NCBI GenBank assembly: GCA_903939355.1 | Contig: CAJAHC010000022.1 | Location: 1 to 5,609, forward strand | Direction: 5' to 3' | DNA from: an uncultured Methylococcaceae bacterium | GTDB lineage: Bacteria; Pseudomonadota; Gammaproteobacteria; Methylococcales; Methylomonadaceae | Length of the DNA: 5,609 bases | Shown here: positions 1 through 5,370 of the stretch, in pieces | How positions within the stretch are numbered: the first letter of the stretch is position 1 | Layout of the letters: each line of letters begins with the position of its first letter | Program-made: the position numbers and the translations under genes | Notes under the pieces: generated by a model | The model's input: only the letters and a program-made list of their open reading frames with translations | The model's database searches: none | Told to the model about the DNA's origin: nothing

Positions 1-132
1 GATTTCATTGTTAAAATAAACCGTGAAAGGCTGAATACTCATATCTTTTTTTAATTTAAAATATTCTACCAAAGGCTTAGCTTCACAGGGCAAGGCTGTA
101 TAGATAAAAAACTTGTATGAAGGTGGATGCAT
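1..132 (-). CDS. Phosphorylase/nucleosidase-family protein, N-terminal part (runs off left edge)
   Basis: An open frame starts at the ATG at 132-130 and runs off the window with 44 codons visible. It begins MHPPSYKFFIYTALPCEAKP. An in-frame stop lies 27 bases upstream, with no other ATG, GTG or TTG between, so this start is the only usual one. A hydrophobic strand (FFIYTAL) followed by PCEAKPL resembles the first strand and loop of purine nucleoside phosphorylase / MTA-SAH nucleosidase proteins. There an AMEEEVTLL-type segment carries a catalytic glutamate (Glu12 in E. coli MTAN), and Glu17 here would take that place. Such enzymes cleave the N-glycosidic bond of nucleosides in the cytoplasm. 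The substrate cannot be told from this fragment. I see no clear Shine-Dalgarno. The frame is very likely a real gene, but the family call is moderate and rests on a short stretch. Confidence 0.55.
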   Translation of the reverse strand, partial: MHPPSYKFFIYTALPCEAKPLVEYFKLKKDMSIQPFTVYFNNEI

Positions 133-158
133 GATTAAGATAGGTGGTCGCTTATGTT

Positions 159-177
159 AAATTTTTATAAAAAATTT
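159..177. repeat. AT-only inverted repeat in divergent intergenic region
   Basis: Eight-base arms AAATTTTT (159-166) and AAAAATTT (170-177) are perfect inverted repeats around a three-base centre. The repeat lies between the divergent partial gene ending its start at 132 and the membrane-protein gene starting at 285. With no G or C it is a poor terminator. It could be a bent or easily melted promoter element, or chance in AT-rich DNA. Confidence 0.35.
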
Positions 178-196
178 TAGGCTTCAAAAAACACCC

Positions 197-225
197 TTAA
201 AACTAGCTATTTTCTAGACTAAAAT
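197..225 (+). promoter_or_regulatory. Possible sigma-70 promoter for the 285-797 gene
   Basis: TTAAAA (197-202, four of six consensus bases) and TAAAAT (220-225, five of six) are 17 bases apart and point at the gene starting at 285. The spacer is AT-rich, so such matches arise easily by chance. This is the best candidate rather than a firm call. Confidence 0.25.
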
Positions 226-284
226 AAGTAACAATAAACCACAACAGATTATGCAAATGATCAACAGATGGCGGCTTTAACTCC

Positions 285-797
285 ATGTTTATAAATACCT
301 TACCCATTATATTTACCTATACTCAGCTATTTTCAATTTATGAGGCCGCTATCTTTTTAACCGCCCTTTTTTTTCTGATTTATTTTTACACGCCTGAGGT
401 TACTAAAAACTGGACCAAAAAGCCAGATATCACCATCTATGATACATTCCATTCTGCGTGGCTGGGGAATATGAAATTATGGCTGGCATTTTGGCCCTTT
501 TTCTTACTTGCCAATATTGTTCTTTATTACATAGATTACCGAATATTGAATATAACCTACACGATAAATAGCTGGAAAACTGTACATGGCATGATGCTTC
601 TGCCAATTGTCTGGTGGACAATGTCGGTTTGGCGTTGTTCTGGACACACCCGACATAAAATTTGGAGCAGTGCCGCACGCACCCTCGTTGTTTTTTTTAT
701 GCTGGAATATATCATGCGCTTTGTTATCAGCACTCAATACCCCAGCACTTTCTTTGACTGCCGATTATTGATAATGGAATACGGTGACTGCCTGTAA
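285..797 (+). CDS. Multi-pass membrane protein of unknown function (170 aa)
   Basis: I cannot assign a function. The protein has four likely membrane segments at about residues 17-36, 65-84, 99-116 and 132-149. A charged loop (about 37-62, including NWTKKPD) separates the first two. Trp and aromatic content is high (for example VWWTMSVW). Notable stretches are WRCSGHTRHKIWSSAARTL (about 116-134), basic with one Cys and two His, and a C-terminal tail FFDCRLLIMEYGDCL with Cys159 and Cys169. I have an impression, from memory only, of similar membrane proteins in methanotrophs with the same helix plan and a YP..FF(D/N)C ending. The ATG at 285 follows an in-frame TGA at 258-260, and no strong Shine-Dalgarno precedes it. 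A nine-codon mini-ORF (251-280) ends four bases before the start. The gene stands alone on the plus strand and converges on the uspA-like gene with an 18-base gap holding no visible terminator. Two T8 runs (367-374 and 691-698) lie inside it. Confidence 0.75.
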   Translation: MFINTLPIIFTYTQLFSIYEAAIFLTALFFLIYFYTPEVTKNWTKKPDITIYDTFHSAWLGNMKLWLAFWPFFLLANIVLYYIDYRILNITYTINSWKTVHGMMLLPIVWWTMSVWRCSGHTRHKIWSSAARTLVVFFMLEYIMRFVISTQYPSTFFDCRLLIMEYGDCL

Positions 798-815
798 AAA
801 CGCAAAGAGGACTAT

Positions 816-1259
816 TCAGTTATCTTGCAAACGCACTGCCAACACATCGCAAGTCGCATGGTGCAAAACCCCGTTGGCAGTAGAGCCTAACAACAACGCC
901 AAACCATGTCGACCATGTGAACCGACAATAATTAAATCAACCTTATTTTCATTGGCAACCCTAACTATTTCTGTCTTGGGACTACCCATTTCCAGCCACT
1001 GCCTATCTTCAGAGACCATCAATTTTTCACCCAGCTTAGTCAAGTTCTTTTTTGCTGTCGCCATCAGCTCAGTAGTTAAATCAAAATTAAACGGAATATC
1101 CGCGCCATATCCAGCATCTATCATTGGCATATTATCAACCACATGAATAATGCTCAATTTTGCCTGATATTTATTGGCTAGATCCTGAGCTCGATAAACA
1201 ACCGTGTTATTGTGCTCATAAAAATCCACTGCCAGTAATATATGTTTATAGCTTTCCAT
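816..1259 (-). CDS. Universal stress protein, UspA family (147 aa)
   Basis: This is a single-domain cytoplasmic Usp protein of the usual length (about 140-150 residues). It starts MESYKHILLAVDF, the typical first strand with the conserved Asp12, followed by a helix and the strand LSIIHVVD. The C-terminal nucleotide-binding stretch is VDLIIVGSHGRHG (about 108-119), then LLLGSTANGVLHHATCDVLAV (given here as separate motifs: LLLGST, ANGVLHHA, CDVLAV). The usual pattern is G-2x-G-9x-G-S/T. Here Gly113, Gly116, Gly125 and Ser126 give G-2x-G-8x-G-S, so ATP binding is possible but not certain. Usp proteins form dimers and accumulate during starvation, oxidative or respiratory stress. It is the last gene of the operon after yheS and the membrane protein, eight bases downstream of the latter. 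The strong Shine-Dalgarno AGGAG overlaps that gene's stop codon, so translational coupling is likely. The family call is firm; the exact paralogue is not. Confidence 0.95.
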   Translation of the reverse strand: MESYKHILLAVDFYEHNNTVVYRAQDLANKYQAKLSIIHVVDNMPMIDAGYGADIPFNFDLTTELMATAKKNLTKLGEKLMVSEDRQWLEMGSPKTEIVRVANENKVDLIIVGSHGRHGLALLLGSTANGVLHHATCDVLAVRLQDN

Positions 1260-1264
1260 TATCG

Positions 1265-1269
1265 CTCCT
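1265..1269 (-). promoter_or_regulatory. Ribosome binding site of the uspA-like gene, overlapping the preceding stop
   Basis: AGGAG on the minus strand lies five bases before the ATG at 1259. Its first two bases belong to the TAG stop codon (1270-1268) of the upstream membrane-protein gene. This fixes the start and suggests coupled translation. Confidence 0.8.
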
Positions 1270-1780
1270 ATTTAACGCCAGCAACCTCAGGGAATAAAAA
1301 CGCCATAACCTGATAAGTACCGAACAAATATAAAAATGCCAGACCTAAACTAAAACTTAAACTTTTTTCCAAAGCGTTACTGATGATATGGCCAGTAATT
1401 GCCCAATGCCAAACAATTAAACTCAGCACCAACAAAAATACGGCCAAACCACCGTGGCCTAACTCCATGGTCGCTATTCCAGGTATAGCAAAAAAACTAA
1501 TTAATGCATCCGTCCCTAATACCGCTGATAACACCTGACAAAACCGTCCCAATTTACGCGCCAGATACAACATAAGCCAGACGCAACCAAACACCAACAC
1601 TAAATCAACCGCTATCTGCATTAACACACCAAGACTATCAAAATGCATGCTTAACATTAACACCCGAACAGCAACATAAATACCTGACATCAGCCCCAGC
1701 AAAAAAACAGAATAAGGTAAATCCTGTGGTTTTTTTTTGAACAGGCAAATTTCAAACAACAACTTTATAGTGTCATACAT
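1268..1780 (-). CDS. Five-helix membrane protein of unknown function (170 aa)
   Basis: I do not recognise a named family. After a short amphipathic N-terminus (MYDTIKLLFEICLFKKKPQD) there are five likely membrane segments at about residues 22-43, 50-74, 84-104, 111-131 and 138-164. A basic loop, ARKLGRF (74-80), lies after the second helix. The N-terminal LF-KKKPQDLPYS pattern followed by a helix bundle recalls small Yip1-like inner-membrane proteins, but that is only a resemblance. There is no signal peptidase site, catalytic motif or metal-binding cluster. The gene lies between yheS (11-base gap) and the uspA-like gene (8-base gap), so all three are surely co-transcribed. Its Shine-Dalgarno is weak (AGAG about ten bases before the ATG), so translation may depend on ribosomes finishing yheS. 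A run of nine A residues on the coding strand (plus-strand T9 at 1730-1738) encodes the Phe-Lys-Lys-Lys stretch at residues 14-17. Confidence 0.85.
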   Translation of the reverse strand: MYDTIKLLFEICLFKKKPQDLPYSVFLLGLMSGIYVAVRVLMLSMHFDSLGVLMQIAVDLVLVFGCVWLMLYLARKLGRFCQVLSAVLGTDALISFFAIPGIATMELGHGGLAVFLLVLSLIVWHWAITGHIISNALEKSLSFSLGLAFLYLFGTYQVMAFLFPEVAGVK

Positions 1781-1791
1781 GTAGGTTTTCT

Positions 1792-3675
1792 CTAGGTAGC
1801 GTTTTCAATCTTTTCTTCTGCTTCCATCCAAGCCATTTCAGCTTCATCAAGCGCTTTATCAACTTTTACTTTTCTTTCCAATGTTTGCTTCAATAACATT
1901 TTAGCCGATTCGTCATAAATGTCAGGATCAGCTAATTGATGCTCCAAATCTCGTTGTTCATTGTGATATTTTTCAACCGCCATCTCGGCTTTTTTTAAGG
2001 CATCGAACAAGGGCTTATGTTTTTGCCTTCGCTCTGCATCCAACTTTCGTTGATCTTTACGAGATACCGATGGTGCAAATTCTGCAACCGTTTTATCATC
2101 GCCCCTTTTCTGCTCAGTCAGCCATAAGCGATAATCGTCAAGATCCCCATCGAAAGGTTGAACTTTACCACCAGCAACTAATAATAACTGATCTGTCACT
2201 GAACGTAACAAGTGTCTATCATGTGATACGACTACGATAGCACCCTGATAATCTTGCAACGCCACACTTAAGGCATGACGCATTTCCAAATCCAAATGAT
2301 TGGTTGGCTCATCAAGTAACAATAAATTGGGGTTTTGATAAACCAGCAATGCTAATACTAAGCGAGCTTTTTCGCCTCCAGAAAAAGGCCTCACTATATC
2401 GAGCACCTTATCGCCTTGGAAATCAAAACCACCCAAAAAATTACGTAAGTCTTTTTCCGTTGCTTGTTTATTGAGTCGCTGTAAATGCCATAACGGGCTT
2501 TCATCAAGTTGCAATTGCTCTAACTGATGCTGGGCAAAATAACCAATTCTTAACGCATCCGCCTCATGCCTTATACCTGATAAAGGCAACATGTCACCCG
2601 CCAACACCTTAATGAAGCTAGACTTACCCGCGCCGTTTGGACCCAAAAGCCCAATACGATCTCCCGGTGAAATTGATATGCCCGCTTGCTTAATAACGCA
2701 ATTTGAGTCATAACCAATATCCACTTTATCCAAGGATAATAATGGATTGGGCATCTTCTCCGGTTTTGCAAAACTAAAATCAAACGGCGAATCAACATGT
2801 GCCATGGCAATTAATTCCATGCGCTCCAAGGCCTTAATTCGACTTTGTGCTTGCCTGGCTTTGGTCGCTTGCGCTTTAAAGCGATCAACGAAACTTTGAA
2901 TATGTGCAATTTCGCGCTGCTGTTTTTGATAAGCGGATTGTTGTTGCGACAACTTCTCCGCACGCATCCTTTCAAAAGCAGAATAGTTGCCGGTATATAT
3001 CTCGGCTTTATTTTGTTCAATATGGACAATATGATCGGTGATAGTATCGAGAAAATCTCTATCATGAGAAATCAACAACAAAGTACCGGCATATTTACAT
3101 AACCAATCCTGTAACCAAATAACAGCATCCAAATCTAAATGGTTAGTCGGTTCATCCAATAATAATACATCTGAACGACACATTAACGCCTGAGCCAAAT
3201 TAAGCCGCATGCGCCAACCGCCTGAAAATGAGTTGACGGCGTTGTGTTCTTGATCTGCAGTAAAACCCAGACCATTCATTAATCGGGACGCTCTGGCCTG
3301 AGCCGTATAACCACCGATGGTTTCCAAAGCGGCATGATATTCAGCTTGCTTTAAACCGTTGTCGTCTTGCTCAGCAAGCGCCAACTGTTTTTGTAAACGT
3401 CTTAATTGCTGATCGCCATCAATTACATAATCAATAGCAGAACTGGTAACGGCCGGTGTTTCTTGGGCAACGTGAGCAATCTCCAGATTTGGCGGCATGG
3501 AAAAATCACCCTCATCCAAATGCAATTCATTTTTGACCAGCGCAAATAAACTGGACTTCCCAGCACCATTTGCACCGGTAAATCCGACTTTTTGACCTTT
3601 ATGAATTGTAAAAGAAGAGTTGGCAAACAAAACCCGCACGCCACGGCGTAGGGCTATATTTTTAAAATTTAGCAT
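1792..3675 (-). CDS. yheS: ABC-F family ATPase YheS, ribosome-associated
   Basis: This is a soluble protein of 627 residues with two ABC ATPase domains and no membrane domain, matching E. coli YheS (about 637). Domain 1 has Walker A GANGAGKSS (34-42), a Q-loop AQE (70-72), signature SGGWRMRL (151-158), Walker B LLLDEPTNHLD (171-181, Glu175 catalytic) and switch His204 in SHDRDF. A charged helical linker (about 222-308) is where ABC-F proteins carry the P-site tRNA interaction motif. Domain 2 has Walker A GPNGAGKSS (345-353), Gln383, signature SGGEKARL (432-439), a second LLLDEPTNHLD (452-462) and His485. A Lys/Glu-rich C-terminal extension (about 525-627) looks like a coiled coil. ABC-F proteins bind the ribosomal E site and help stalled or difficult peptide synthesis. 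All ATPase residues are intact. Start ATG 3675 fits the conserved MLNFKNI beginning; the Shine-Dalgarno is weak. It heads the operon with the membrane and Usp genes. Uup and EttA are less likely given length and C-terminal extension. Confidence 0.93.
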   Translation of the reverse strand: MLNFKNIALRRGVRVLFANSSFTIHKGQKVGFTGANGAGKSSLFALVKNELHLDEGDFSMPPNLEIAHVAQETPAVTSSAIDYVIDGDQQLRRLQKQLALAEQDDNGLKQAEYHAALETIGGYTAQARASRLMNGLGFTADQEHNAVNSFSGGWRMRLNLAQALMCRSDVLLLDEPTNHLDLDAVIWLQDWLCKYAGTLLLISHDRDFLDTITDHIVHIEQNKAEIYTGNYSAFERMRAEKLSQQQSAYQKQQREIAHIQSFVDRFKAQATKARQAQSRIKALERMELIAMAHVDSPFDFSFAKPEKMPNPLLSLDKVDIGYDSNCVIKQAGISISPGDRIGLLGPNGAGKSSFIKVLAGDMLPLSGIRHEADALRIGYFAQHQLEQLQLDESPLWHLQRLNKQATEKDLRNFLGGFDFQGDKVLDIVRPFSGGEKARLVLALLVYQNPNLLLLDEPTNHLDLEMRHALSVALQDYQGAIVVVSHDRHLLRSVTDQLLLVAGGKVQPFDGDLDDYRLWLTEQKRGDDKTVAEFAPSVSRKDQRKLDAERRQKHKPLFDALKKAEMAVEKYHNEQRDLEHQLADPDIYDESAKMLLKQTLERKVKVDKALDEAEMAWMEAEEKIENAT

Positions 3676-3824
3676 TAAGTCTCAAATAACGGTTGTAAAT
3701 TAAACGCTCAGTAAACGTAAAACAAGTAACAAAACTGTCTAAAACCAGTCTCTTTTAACCAAATCCAGAACTATAAGCTTGCGTTTTATTACACAAAAAT
3801 CAAGTAGTTTCTGATTATGACGAA

Positions 3825-4304
3825 TCATAGCCAATCCCGTCTGTCTATTTCACCCACCATATTATTGGCGGCAAGTATCAGTGTTGGTACAAAATCATGG
3901 GCAGTTTGCAAAGCACTACAAAGTAGGACAAGATCTTCAATGTACTCATGAACCATCTGGTTTCTAAGATGTCGTACAAGCATCCATTCATCTGCAGATT
4001 TTATAAATCCAAAACGTTCAGCACAATCAAGGTTATCCATGAATACAGATTGTTTTTCACCCAAAGTGGTTAAGAGTAAAGGCAATAGCTTATCTCCCAA
4101 GGTATCTTGCAATCGACAAAACCTACCAACAAAAGCTTCTACCTGCTCCGCCAAATCAACATCCTTTTCAAGCAAGACAGCTTTTTCAAGCGTAAATAAA
4201 CTTGCAAATAAACGCTGATCTGTAATGCTGAGATACTTGCATTCTTTCTGCACGACTCTTACTAAAAATTGCAGCCGCAAGAGATTTTTTGGTTCTACAA
4301 TCAC
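3825..4304 (-). CDS. hepT: HepT-like HEPN-domain toxin (RX4HXY motif), 159 aa
   Basis: This all-helical soluble protein carries the HEPN RNase motif RX4HXY as RNQMVHEY (Arg114, His119, Tyr121), inside VRHLRNQMVHEYIED. In HepT toxins Arg and His form the RNA-cleaving site of a dimer. The motif Tyr is the residue that the partner MntA modifies with AMP, silencing the toxin. At 159 residues it is longer than many HepT proteins (about 110-145). The extra length is mainly in the N-terminal helices, and a C-terminal tail (VGEIDRRDWL) follows. The N-terminal part holds several Cys residues (22, 63, 94). It starts at GTG (4304-4302), sharing GTGA with the end of the mntA-like gene. A strong Shine-Dalgarno (AAGGAG) lies seven bases before it. 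Order is antitoxin first, then toxin. HEPN role and pairing are well supported; toxicity in this host is inferred. Confidence 0.85.
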   Translation of the reverse strand: MIVEPKNLLRLQFLVRVVQKECKYLSITDQRLFASLFTLEKAVLLEKDVDLAEQVEAFVGRFCRLQDTLGDKLLPLLLTTLGEKQSVFMDNLDCAERFGFIKSADEWMLVRHLRNQMVHEYIEDLVLLCSALQTAHDFVPTLILAANNMVGEIDRRDWL

Positions 4305-4600
4305 AATATAACTCCTTCTTTAAAAGCCACATCATGAATTGGCAAACGCATAAGATTCGGAGCACTGAGCAATACGTCTACTTTACGGCCATTCATTAAT
4401 CGAGACACTTTTGCAGCCAACTGTGCAGCCAGAAACGCAGGATTGTCTACTGGCTCTGGCAATTCAAGCATAAGATCAAGATCACCACCCTGCTTAGTGT
4501 CATCGATTCGAGAACCAAAAACTCTCACCCGTGATTGAGTTCCCGCCAATTGATGAGCAAGTATCCGGATAGCTGCGATTTGATGGTCAGTCAGGCGCAT
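4301..4600 (-). CDS. mntA: MntA-like minimal nucleotidyltransferase antitoxin (99 aa)
   Basis: This is a small MNT-domain protein of typical length. The nucleotidyltransferase motif is FGSRIDDTKQGGDLDLML (about 28-45): Gly29-Ser30, then nine residues, then Asp40-Leu-Asp42. That is one residue shorter than the usual GS-X10-DXD. The third metal ligand is probably Asp75 in GRKVDVLL. Before the core is a helix (DHQIAAIRILAHQLAG), and the protein ends APNLMRLPIHDVAFKEGVIL, as is common in the family. MntA-type proteins transfer AMP from ATP to the tyrosine of the HEPN partner's RX4HXY motif, which makes the pair a type VII toxin-antitoxin system. All three acidic residues are present, so an active enzyme is likely. 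The gene overlaps its toxin by four bases, giving coupled translation. Its ATG (4600) follows GGTGGAAG in the upstream leader. An extended -10 promoter candidate is about 80 bases upstream. Confidence 0.88.
   Translation of the reverse strand: MRLTDHQIAAIRILAHQLAGTQSRVRVFGSRIDDTKQGGDLDLMLELPEPVDNPAFLAAQLAAKVSRLMNGRKVDVLLSAPNLMRLPIHDVAFKEGVIL
4312..4317 (-). promoter_or_regulatory. Strong ribosome binding site for the hepT-like GTG start
   Basis: AAGGAG on the minus strand sits seven bases before the GTG at 4304, inside the 3' end of the mntA-like gene. It supports the GTG start and the four-base GTGA overlap. The toxin therefore has a good site of its own despite a weaker start codon. Confidence 0.75.
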
Positions 4601-4678
4601 TTATTACTTCCACCCTAATATTACGCATTAATAAGTTTATATATTTCAACTACTAACCCTCTAGATTAATTGAGACTG

Positions 4679-4707
4679 ATTATAGCAAACCTTGTCATTC
4701 CGCTAAA
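4679..4707 (-). promoter_or_regulatory. Extended -10 promoter candidate for the mntA-hepT operon
   Basis: On the minus strand TGCTATAAT (4687-4679) is a perfect TATAAT with the TG extension one base upstream. Seventeen bases further is TTTAGC (4707-4702), a poor -35, which extended -10 promoters tolerate. Transcription would begin near 4672, leaving a leader of about 70 bases before the ATG at 4600. This suggests the module is transcribed apart from the HdeD-like gene upstream. Confidence 0.5.
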
Positions 4708-4777
4708 ACACTTAACGCTTTAATGAAGACGTCATCTAATCTCATGTCAACTAGCAACAGCAGTGAGGTAGCCAAGC

Positions 4778-5359
4778 TTATTGACTGTCTTTATATCGAA
4801 GACTAATGTTAACCAAAGACCAGCCACCAAAAAATAGATTGATACCAAAAAGCAAGCCCAATAACCATTCTGCTGTACCCGGCCATCCCATCCAAACGAC
4901 TATCGCTAACAGCAATGCAGTTATCCCACTAAACAACACATGACCCCAATGGGCCATTGGGCGCATCATAAAAGAAAAAGCGATTTTAGACAGTCCTTCC
5001 AACGTAAAAAACACAGTCATTAATAACGTTAACGTCAAAATACCATCCAGCGGCTGTGTCAAAAACAGATAACCAATGATAGCTTGCGTAGCGCCCATAA
5101 AAAGCCACAACCCAAATCCCGGCATTTGTGAGAAGAATAATGCTCGACTGATAATAAATATGCCACTGAACAACAAAATCCAACCGAGTGAGACCACAAT
5201 CGCCACGGTAAAAAAGTGCGGTGCCATTATTGCAATCACGCCTAAAATAATCAGAAAAATACCTTCCGCCAAAAATAATTTCCAATGCGTTTGGAAATAA
5301 TGCTGCATTCTTTCCTGTATCTGTTTGATTTCTTTTGTGCTGTTTTCTATGTTCATCAT
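4778..5359 (-). CDS. HdeD family (DUF308) inner-membrane protein (193 aa)
   Basis: Six membrane segments, at about residues 26-46, 50-72, 81-101, 105-131, 139-158 and 163-186, form three helix pairs as in HdeD/DUF308 proteins. Family features are the cytosolic start (KEIKQIQERM), WKLFLAEGIFLIILGVIAI in the first helix, LGWILLFSGIFII, the central QAIIGYLFLTQP, and a closing GLLFGINLFFGGWSLV. Length (about 190) is normal. HdeD in E. coli belongs to the acid-fitness island and helps acid resistance at high cell density; the molecular activity is unknown. I choose ATG 5359 because GGGTGA lies five bases before it. The GTG at 5368 would fall inside that Shine-Dalgarno, and a second ATG follows directly at 5356. 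The gene precedes the mntA-like gene by 177 bases and no convincing terminator lies between. There is no acid-fitness neighbour such as hdeA/B. Family call firm, role uncertain. Confidence 0.9.
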   Translation of the reverse strand: MMNIENSTKEIKQIQERMQHYFQTHWKLFLAEGIFLIILGVIAIMAPHFFTVAIVVSLGWILLFSGIFIISRALFFSQMPGFGLWLFMGATQAIIGYLFLTQPLDGILTLTLLMTVFFTLEGLSKIAFSFMMRPMAHWGHVLFSGITALLLAIVVWMGWPGTAEWLLGLLFGINLFFGGWSLVNISLRYKDSQ

Positions 5360-5364
5360 GATTT

Positions 5365-5370
5365 TCACCC
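5365..5370 (-). promoter_or_regulatory. Ribosome binding site deciding the HdeD-like start
   Basis: GGGTGA on the minus strand matches the anti-Shine-Dalgarno partner GGTGA. It lies five bases before ATG 5359, favouring that start over the GTG at 5368 that overlaps it. Confidence 0.55.

Noticed and set aside
784..1146. Plus-strand open frame of 120 codons
   Set aside because: It lies almost wholly antisense to the clear uspA-like gene and its protein has no recognisable domain or composition.
2845..3102. Plus-strand open frame inside yheS
   Set aside because: Antisense to the conserved ABC-F linker and first ATPase domain; a shadow.
3676..3824. Search for a promoter or terminator between the hepT-like gene and yheS
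   Set aside because: The short repeats TGATT-N6-AATCA and ACTG-N8-CAGT lack a T-run, and no well-spaced -35/-10 pair stands out, though a yheS promoter is expected here.
4601..4777. Terminator after the HdeD-like gene
   Set aside because: No GC-rich hairpin followed by T residues. The near-palindrome ATGAAGACGTCAT (about 4723-4735) is imperfect and has no T-run.
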